DNA of 64,000 nucleotides, taken from the NCBI RefSeq assembly GCF_002441885.1, contig NZ_JXJT01000003.1:1-64000 (forward strand). The letters run 5' to 3'. This DNA comes from Pseudolactococcus chungangensis CAU 28 = DSM 22330 (GTDB lineage Bacteria; Bacillota; Bacilli; Lactobacillales; Streptococcaceae). Of the stretch, positions 58,307-64,000 are shown in pieces. The translations under genes and the position numbers were made by a program. Under the pieces are notes generated by a model. The model made no database searches, was not told the origin of the DNA, and saw only the letters and a list, made by a program, of their open reading frames with translations. The stretch's first letter is position 1; the number at the start of each line of letters is the position of its first letter.

Positions 58307-58964
58307 GTAAATTTTCCTCCAAAAAATCTTTTGTATAAAGTTCTGGTAGTATCATCTGAATGTTCTCTGTATCCGCATGCGTTTCAGAAATCTTATTTTG
58401 ATAATCTTTGAACAAAATGTTGATTTCTACACGTTCTCCGAATTTTTCTTTTACTTTTATCAGATTGTGTCTTGCCATGAAATAAGCATTGATAAAACGC
58501 TCCTTGGGAACGTTTCTCCCCTCTACTTTCTCACGTTGCTTCACAAATTCCCAGGCTATCACCGGGTCTTGATAAACATAGTAAATCGAAACGTTATAGC
58601 TCCGCTTTAGTACTCTGTCAATATTTTTACTAGCAGAGGCAAGCGCAAATGTGCCGTCTAAAAGCAAGGAATAACCTGCATCAGAAACACGATTGAAAAT
58701 CTCACCTACCAACCAAGATGCACCTGACTGAATTTCACTAGAATTAGCGGCGTTATAAGCTGGAAACCCTTCACGAAAAAGGTCAGCATCAATGACAACC
58801 ATATTTTGATAGAAAGATAGTAGCTCTGTCGCGACCTCGGTCTTTCCTGCTCCAGGGCTTCCAGCCATAAAGATGGCATCTTTGGTTTGCCCGATGTGCT
58901 TACCGCTTATCACTTGCGCATAAAAATCATCTTGATGTTCTTTTGCATACGCTCTTGAGTCCAA
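58299..58964 (-). CDS. Zeta-toxin-family P-loop kinase
   Basis: This is a 221-residue protein with Walker A MAGSPGAGKTEVA (about 32), the zeta-type DADLFREGFPAYN (about 56) holding the catalytic Asp and substrate contacts, and an Arg-rich C-terminal half. Zeta toxins phosphorylate UDP-N-acetylglucosamine and block wall synthesis; whether this one is toxic is unknown. The start is a TTG at 58964 with an AGAGG site; no ATG fits the frame. It lies between the expressed hsdS and the silent cassettes, so it would be flipped when the cassettes recombine. Confidence 0.82.
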   Translation of the reverse strand: MDSRAYAKEHQDDFYAQVISGKHIGQTKDAIFMAGSPGAGKTEVATELLSFYQNMVVIDADLFREGFPAYNAANSSEIQSGASWLVGEIFNRVSDAGYSLLLDGTFALASASKNIDRVLKRSYNVSIYYVYQDPVIAWEFVKQREKVEGRNVPKERFINAYFMARHNLIKVKEKFGERVEINILFKDYQNKISETHADTENIQMILPELYTKDFLEENLHD

Positions 58965-59008
58965 ATGTCATCCTCTTTCAATCTTTTATGATAAAAATTA
59001 TTCAAAAT

Positions 59009-60247
59009 CTACACAAACATGTCATTTAAATACGATTTTTTTAGTTCTTTTAGCTTTTTTAGCTCACGCTCATTAACAGTAATCAGGTTGTCTAGGTGTT
59101 GGAAGAACTTGCCAATTTTAGTTTGTTCTTCAAAATTTGGTACTAAAATTTCAAGCCTACTAAGTGACTTACCTGATATTTCAAGAAAGGTAGAACCTGA
59201 GGCAATTTGAAGAGCCATCTCTTTTATTTTAGAACTGATAGAGTATAAAAAATATAAGTCAGTTTTTTCTTTAATAACTAGCGATTGAAAACCTTGGTTT
59301 GTGGCACCATTAGTAGTCATAATCGCTGTATTACCAATCCCCGCACGTGAAGTAAATAATATTGTTTTATAAGCTGGTAAAATTTTTGCGGAACTTTTTT
59401 CCAATCCTAATTTTGTGATTTTATTCTGACTAGATGAAACATATATTTGATTGCCTATTTCTACTGGAGAATACCAATTAATTTCACCATTCCAATATTC
59501 TAAAATAGAAGTACTTGGTGTGCCTCCTCCAACAATTTCAGCAACATCACCCAACTCACACTTCACCCAAGCGTCAGTGTAACCAGAAAATCTTAATTCT
59601 GGAATATTTGACCCATTTTTTGGAAACATTTTTTCAAGATAAGATTTCTTCAGATTTTTGAGCTTATTTAACTCACGCTCATTAACAGTAATAACCTTAT
59701 CTAATTTAGTAAAAAAATTCCCGATTTTAGTTTGTTCATTTTTTGAAGGCAAATAAACAAGAATTCTTTCTAAATCTGAGTTATGGAGATGGACCACTGA
59801 TTTACCTTGTGCTCGCTTCGTCAATTCCCTTTGTTGCGATCCATTTGAAATAGTAATTGCTAAAAATATACTATCCAATACTTGTTTATCAGGTTTAATA
59901 ATATTCAAGTCTCCACCTAATATAATCCCTGATATATCAATAGTTGATGCTCTTGAAATATCTTCTGCTGTTTCACCAGAACCTGGTACAATAACATCTC
60001 CAATTTCACTTTTTATTGAATTTAAATCGGCAGAGACAAATGTATCTGTAACTGTTGAAATTGTTGTTTCATAATTTGTGTATAGTCGACCATATAAAAT
60101 AATTGGATAACCAGCTTTAACTAAGTCACTTTTCGAATAGCCCCTCCCTTTTGAAAACTTAGCAAGTTCAGACAACTCATACTTCACCCAAGCGTCAGTA
60201 AACCCAGGGAACCTCAACCGAGGGACTTGCTTATTTTGTTCGCTCAT
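59009..60247 (-). CDS. hsdS: Type I restriction specificity subunit (expressed)
   Basis: This is a 412-residue HsdS with two target-recognition domains. TRD1 (about 15-190) starts DAWVKYELSELAKFSKGRGYS. The central spacer is KVITVNERELNKLKNLKKSYLEKMF. TRD2 (about 225-385) starts DAWVKCELGDVAEIVGGGTP. The second spacer is DNLITVNERELKKLKELKKSYL. The start is an ATG at 60247, 3 nt after hsdM. The TRD borders are exactly the repeats shared with the silent cassettes. Its sequence is predicted to define two half-sites of the recognition sequence, which cannot be read from here. Confidence 0.92.
   Translation of the reverse strand: MSEQNKQVPRLRFPGFTDAWVKYELSELAKFSKGRGYSKSDLVKAGYPIILYGRLYTNYETTISTVTDTFVSADLNSIKSEIGDVIVPGSGETAEDISRASTIDISGIILGGDLNIIKPDKQVLDSIFLAITISNGSQQRELTKRAQGKSVVHLHNSDLERILVYLPSKNEQTKIGNFFTKLDKVITVNERELNKLKNLKKSYLEKMFPKNGSNIPELRFSGYTDAWVKCELGDVAEIVGGGTPSTSILEYWNGEINWYSPVEIGNQIYVSSSQNKITKLGLEKSSAKILPAYKTILFTSRAGIGNTAIMTTNGATNQGFQSLVIKEKTDLYFLYSISSKIKEMALQIASGSTFLEISGKSLSRLEILVPNFEEQTKIGKFFQHLDNLITVNERELKKLKELKKSYLNDMFV
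59068..59098. repeat. 31-bp TRD-end repeat in the expressed hsdS
   Basis: This is a perfect match to 57066-57096 (same orientation) and 58023-58053 (inverted). It marks the downstream border of TRD2. Confidence 0.9.
59560..59578. repeat. TRD-start repeat, TRD2 of hsdS
   Basis: ACTTCACCCAAGCGTCAGT is identical to 60181-60199 at the start of TRD1. Its first 15 bases recur at 57498-57512, and in inverted orientation at 57544-57558. Confidence 0.88.
60181..60199. repeat. TRD-start repeat, TRD1 of hsdS
   Basis: It is a direct repeat of 59560-59578. Recombination between them would delete TRD1; recombination with the inverted copy at 57544-57558 would flip the whole cassette region. Confidence 0.88.
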
Positions 60248-60250
60248 CTC

Positions 60251-62782
60251 TCACCCCTCTACCAATTCTGCCATCATACTTTGTAGCTCTGCTTCAAGCG
60301 CCTTTTTCTGAGCTTGAATGTCGCTGAGTGTATCGCTATAGCGGTCAACCAGTGTACTGAGTTGATCAAGTTCTGAATCAATCGCATTATCCAACAGTTT
60401 CAACATATCCGCATCAAATGCACCAAACCATTTTTCACGCAATAAGGTCTTGACTTCATCTTCTGTCAGGCTGGCATAGCGCGCAATGGTCAACTCATCT
60501 AACGCGTCTTCTGCTTTTTTCACGGCACGGCTGCTATCACTTTTCAACTTATCAGCTGTGGTAAAGGCTTTCAACCAGGTCAAGATAGCATCATCAGAAG
60601 TCTTGTCATAGTCTTTCAGGTCAGATTTGATGCTGTTCTTTTGGACTTTGCCATCTTCATAGTAAGCTTCCAAGTCAGCATTAGATTGCCCTTCCTCAAC
60701 CAAGGTGTTGTAGGCTTCTTCTGCTTCCTCTGCAGCTTGTTGCAACACCGTCACCTCTTGCAATTCAGCCACAAAAAGGACTTTTTGAACCAGCGTTTTG
60801 GGAATCACGCGTCCATTGCGACCAATCACTTTTCCTTTATTGTTCGTCTCAGTTACCACTTCTTGACCAGTTTGGATCAAGCCGAACTTTTGGATCAATT
60901 CAGTATCTTGTGTTAAAAATGCTGTCCAGAGATTTGCGACAACCTGGTAAGCCGAATACTGGTCGACAACGTCATCAATTTTCAGCGCTTGCTGAGCGTC
61001 ACGGGACATCTCAAATTTCAAGGCTTCAAGTGACAGCTCAGGTGCTAGCTTAATCAAACGCGCAAACCATTTCTCAACAAAGGCCGAAATACTTGTCTGA
61101 TAAGCGTTTTTACTTGCAATCACTCCATGTGCCTGATAAATGGACTTGCGCAAAACTTCTTTATCAATGTTAGCTTGCAGGTAGCCTGGTCTGATGACAT
61201 CAAATGAGGCATCCAATTCTGCTTTGGCTAGTTTATTAATGACATGTAAATTTTCAAGTGCATAAGCAGGGACACCACCTTTTAAATGACCGTCTACATC
61301 TTGAACATCTTCCTGTGTAATAGACTCGACATAACGCGGAATGTTAAGGTTCCAATCGTTTTCGCGAATCTCATCTAAGGAAGCTAGATGACTAAAGCCA
61401 GGAATCTCATCACGAGTTTTGACTGTATCAACAATCTTAGCGATGTCACGCTCACGCAACTTGTTTTGCTTGCCGTCTTTGACGAACCCATCAGATGCAT
61501 CAATAATCAGCACCTTATCCCCATTGCTTCTATTTTTCTTTAGCACCATGACGATAACCGGGATACTTGTATTCGTAAATAAGGTTGAAGGCATACCGAT
61601 GATGATATCAATCTGATTGCGTTTGAGCAGGTTTTGACGAATCATCGCTTCATCGCCACCTCGGAAAAGCACACCATGTGGCAAGACAATCGCCATTGTT
61701 CCCTGGTTATCGAGATGATAAAGCCCATGGAGTAGAAATGCAAAGTCAGCCTTTGTCTTAGGCGCAAGCGTACCATAATCTTGGTAACGTGGATCTGTCA
61801 AAGTAGCTTGCTCATAAGCACTATCATCACCCTTGCTCCAGTTATGCGAATAAGGTGGATTCATGACTACCGCATCAAACTGTTTACTTTGTTGTGGATT
61901 CCGCTCATCTTCTGGCCAATCTTCTCTCAGAGTGTCACCATTGTTAATGGTCATATGGTCAGGCTGAACGCCGTGAAGCAAGAGATTCATTCGCGTGAGG
62001 TTAAAAGTCGCTGTATTATATTCTTGACCATAATAACGCAACAGTGTTCTGTTTTCAGTATCTAGATGCTTCGCAACTGTTAAAAGAAGCGAGCCAGAAC
62101 CAACAGTTGGGTCATAGATTGTTTGGATACTATCAGTAGTGCTCGTGATGACTTGCGCCATGACTTCTGATACTTGACGAGGCGTGTAGAATTCTCCCGC
62201 TTTCTTCCCTGACTCCATACCAAATTGGCCGACTAGGTACTCATAGGCATCACCAAGAACATCCGTTTTTTGCAGCTCTGCCATGTCTAAGTCAGCAAAT
62301 AATTTGATCAATGCGCGTAAATTTTTATTACGTGCATTCAAATCGCCACCCAAATCAGGACTATCAACATTCATGGAACTAAATAAACCATCAAAATCAT
62401 GTCGATTACTTGACCCTTGAATATTTCGATTGAAGTTATTGATCGCATCTTTGATATTTTGGACTTCAAAAGTATTATTCTCGATTTTTTTGATCCAGGT
62501 TTGATACAAATCCTCCGGCTGAACATAATAGCCAAGTGTTGAAATCAATGCTGCATTGACCTGAACACGCATATCATCAGCTGCTAAATATTGTTCATAA
62601 GCTTCTTCACTAGGAATTTCTGCATATTCCGAAAAAGATGCTAGCGTTTTATCACTCAGAAATTTATAAAACATAATCCCAAGCATATAGTCTTTATATT
62701 TCGAAGCATCCATTGAGCCACGTAGCTGTTCAGCTCCATCCCAAAGGCGGGCATATAAATCTTGATTTGTTTGAATCGTCAT
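60251..62782 (-). CDS. hsdM: Type I restriction methyltransferase subunit, long form
   Basis: This is an N6-adenine methyltransferase of 843 residues from the ATG at 62782 (AGGAG 6 nt upstream). The N-terminal HsdM helical domain starts LYARLWDGAEQLRGSM. Motif I is DPTVGSGSLLL (about 224) and motif IV is NPPYSHNW (about 307). Typical HsdM proteins have about 500-540 residues. Here roughly 300 more follow, mostly helical and acidic, ending in a coiled coil (DIQAQKKALEAELQSMMAEL). hsdS follows within 3 nt. HsdM with HsdS methylates; HsdR adds cleavage. Confidence 0.9.
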   Translation of the reverse strand: MTIQTNQDLYARLWDGAEQLRGSMDASKYKDYMLGIMFYKFLSDKTLASFSEYAEIPSEEAYEQYLAADDMRVQVNAALISTLGYYVQPEDLYQTWIKKIENNTFEVQNIKDAINNFNRNIQGSSNRHDFDGLFSSMNVDSPDLGGDLNARNKNLRALIKLFADLDMAELQKTDVLGDAYEYLVGQFGMESGKKAGEFYTPRQVSEVMAQVITSTTDSIQTIYDPTVGSGSLLLTVAKHLDTENRTLLRYYGQEYNTATFNLTRMNLLLHGVQPDHMTINNGDTLREDWPEDERNPQQSKQFDAVVMNPPYSHNWSKGDDSAYEQATLTDPRYQDYGTLAPKTKADFAFLLHGLYHLDNQGTMAIVLPHGVLFRGGDEAMIRQNLLKRNQIDIIIGMPSTLFTNTSIPVIVMVLKKNRSNGDKVLIIDASDGFVKDGKQNKLRERDIAKIVDTVKTRDEIPGFSHLASLDEIRENDWNLNIPRYVESITQEDVQDVDGHLKGGVPAYALENLHVINKLAKAELDASFDVIRPGYLQANIDKEVLRKSIYQAHGVIASKNAYQTSISAFVEKWFARLIKLAPELSLEALKFEMSRDAQQALKIDDVVDQYSAYQVVANLWTAFLTQDTELIQKFGLIQTGQEVVTETNNKGKVIGRNGRVIPKTLVQKVLFVAELQEVTVLQQAAEEAEEAYNTLVEEGQSNADLEAYYEDGKVQKNSIKSDLKDYDKTSDDAILTWLKAFTTADKLKSDSSRAVKKAEDALDELTIARYASLTEDEVKTLLREKWFGAFDADMLKLLDNAIDSELDQLSTLVDRYSDTLSDIQAQKKALEAELQSMMAELVEG

Positions 62783-62856
62783 TTTATCTCCTAGACACAA
62801 TTTTCCACTATTTGAAATCCGTAGAATACTGCTATTTTGCGGTTTTCCTATCTTCT

Positions 62857-62862
62857 ATTATA
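62857..62862 (-). promoter_or_regulatory. -10 element of the hsdMS promoter
   Basis: A perfect TATAAT on the minus strand lies about 75 nt before hsdM. The -35 region overlaps the lepA terminator and is not recognisable. Confidence 0.5.
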
Positions 62863-62870
62863 CAATAAAT

Positions 62871-62900
62871 CGAAAAAAACGCATCTCTGCGCATTTTTTC
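62871..62900 (-). terminator. Terminator of lepA
   Basis: A short GC stem (CGCA/TGCG, with a bulge) is flanked by A and T runs immediately after the lepA stop. Confidence 0.65.
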
Positions 62901-62905
62901 TATAT

Positions 62906-64000
62906 TTACTCATCATCCATACTCAAAACGCTCAAGAAAGCTTCTTGTGGGACTTCGACAGAACCGATTGACTTCATGCGTTTCTTACCTTTTTTCTGTT
63001 TCTCGAGGAGCTTGCGTTTCCGAGAAATATCGCCACCGTAACATTTGGCGAGGACGTTTTTACGTAAGGCTTTGATATCGCTACGGGCGACAATTTTTTG
63101 ACCAATAGCTGCCTGAATTGGGACTTCGAATTGTTGGCGGGGAATGATTTTCTTGAGTTTATCTACGATAATTTTACCGCGTTCATAGGCAAATTCTTTA
63201 TGGACAATGAAACTCAAGGCATCGACACGCTCACCGTTAAGCATGATATCCATCTTAACAAGAGAACTTTTACGGTATTCCGAAATTTCATAGTCAAAGC
63301 TAGCATAGCCCTTAGTACTTGATTTCAATTTATCGAAAAAGTCGAACACAATTTCTGACAATGGCATTTGATAAATCACGTTCACACGATTTTCATCCAG
63401 ATAATCCATGGTCACAAAATCACCACGTTTACGCTGCGCCAACTCCATTACGGCACCAACATAGTCTTGAGGCACCATAATTTGTGCTTTGACAAAGGGT
63501 TCTTCAATATTATCAACGCGGGTCGGATCAGGAAATTCAGATGGATTGGCCACTTCTAAAGTTTCACCATCTGTCGTATTGATATGATAGACCACACTTG
63601 GGGCTGTCATAATCAAATCAATATTGAATTCACGCTCCAAACGCTCTTGAATCACGTCCATGTGTAGCAAGCCAAGGAAACCACAACGGAAACCAAAACC
63701 AAGTGCCTGTGATGTCTCAGGCTCAAACTGCAAGCTGGCGTCGTTGAGCTGTAACTTATCCAAGGCTTCACGCAAATCATTATATTTATTGGACTCAATC
63801 GGATAAATACCTGCAAAAACCATGGGGTTCAATTGTTTATAGCCATGTAATGGTTCTTCTGCAGGATTATCCGCCAAAGTAATGGTATCCCCAACACGCG
63901 TATCGGCAACTGTCTTAATGGCAGCGGCGATATAGCCAACGTCACCTGTTGCTAAGAAGTCGCGACCAACTGTTTTGGGTGTAAAAATACCGACTTCTGT
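62906..64000 (-). CDS. lepA: Elongation factor 4 (LepA), C-terminal part
   Basis: This is the C-terminal 364 residues of a roughly 607-residue translational GTPase that back-translocates ribosomes. The start lies beyond the window. Visible parts are domain II ([21 protein letters not shown]), the LepA-specific [23 protein letters not shown], domain V, and the conserved C-terminal [15 protein letters not shown]...[11 protein letters not shown]. The frame is open to the window edge. Confidence 0.95.
   Translation of the reverse strand, partial: TEVGIFTPKTVGRDFLATGDVGYIAAAIKTVADTRVGDTITLADNPAEEPLHGYKQLNPMVFAGIYPIESNKYNDLREALDKLQLNDASLQFEPETSQALGFGFRCGFLGLLHMDVIQERLEREFNIDLIMTAPSVVYHINTTDGETLEVANPSEFPDPTRVDNIEEPFVKAQIMVPQDYVGAVMELAQRKRGDFVTMDYLDENRVNVIYQMPLSEIVFDFFDKLKSSTKGYASFDYEISEYRKSSLVKMDIMLNGERVDALSFIVHKEFAYERGKIIVDKLKKIIPRQQFEVPIQAAIGQKIVARSDIKALRKNVLAKCYGGDISRKRKLLEKQKKGKKRMKSIGSVEVPQEAFLSVLSMDDE

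Noticed and set aside
57066-60199. Repeats as a CRISPR array
   Set aside because: The repeats are few, in both orientations, about 500 bp apart and within hsdS coding sequence; no cas genes are present.

Overview
The window looks like the chromosome of a low-GC lactic acid bacterium close to Lactococcus, in the Streptococcaceae. This is inferred from gene content, not from a database search: a gltA-acnA-icd partial citrate pathway, an ArgR-type argCJDB operon, srtA-apbE-gyrA, whiA-yvcK-rapZ, a Ktr potassium uptake pair, and a streptococcal-style pilus cluster. Almost every gene is on the minus strand. No rRNA, tRNA or CRISPR array was seen.

Layout from left to right. galM and an IS3-family transposase remnant come first (1-1.8 kb). 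A sortase-assembled pilus cluster follows (1.8-8.4 kb), read on the minus strand as tip adhesin plus small pilin, then backbone pilin, then pilus sortase. A broken tyrosine recombinase sits between two 32-bp inverted repeats (8.56-10.83 kb). Core genes follow: parC, ktrA, ktrB, parE and topA (10.9-20.1 kb), a CcpA-controlled GH1 glycosidase and ROK kinase pair (20.2-22.7 kb), lrgAB and capA. Next come icd, acnA and gltA (25.4-30.8 kb), then whiA-yvcK-rapZ with membrane, HAD and thioesterase genes, a GH25 lysozyme and hemW (30.9-37.8 kb). ribF, truB, a DUF2130 protein and pcrA run to 43.4 kb, followed by two decayed gene remnants, then srtA, apbE and gyrA (43.9-48.2 kb) and argCJDB (48.4-52.7 kb). 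A type I restriction-modification locus with its own recombinase, silent specificity cassettes and a zeta-like kinase occupies 52.7-62.8 kb. The 3' part of lepA closes the window.

Two regions stand out. (1) Next to the pilus cluster, a 2.2-kb segment is bounded by 32-bp perfect inverted repeats, each lying in a hairpin. It contains a tyrosine recombinase and, just inside the far repeat, a near-consensus promoter pointing outwards. In the present orientation that promoter runs into a hairpin plus T-tract and away from the pilus genes. If the segment were inverted it would point at the pilus operon. I propose a phase-variable pilus switch, apparently frozen here by an in-frame stop in the recombinase. 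(2) The type I R-M locus has one expressed two-domain hsdS plus two silent half-hsdS cassettes in opposite orientations. They share a 31-bp perfect repeat and a 15-bp core repeat, and an XerC/D-like recombinase lies beside hsdR. This is the architecture of an hsdS-shuffling system that changes methylation specificity. A zeta-like kinase and an overlapping 58-residue gene lie inside the shuffled region.

Smaller oddities include frame anomalies at A7 tracts in the pilus operon, a tandemly duplicated translation start for the adhesin, a sortase with an extra C-terminal domain, ktrBA inserted between parE and parC, an isocitrate dehydrogenase with NAD-type specificity residues, a MITE-like intergenic element, and three ARG boxes over the argC promoter.
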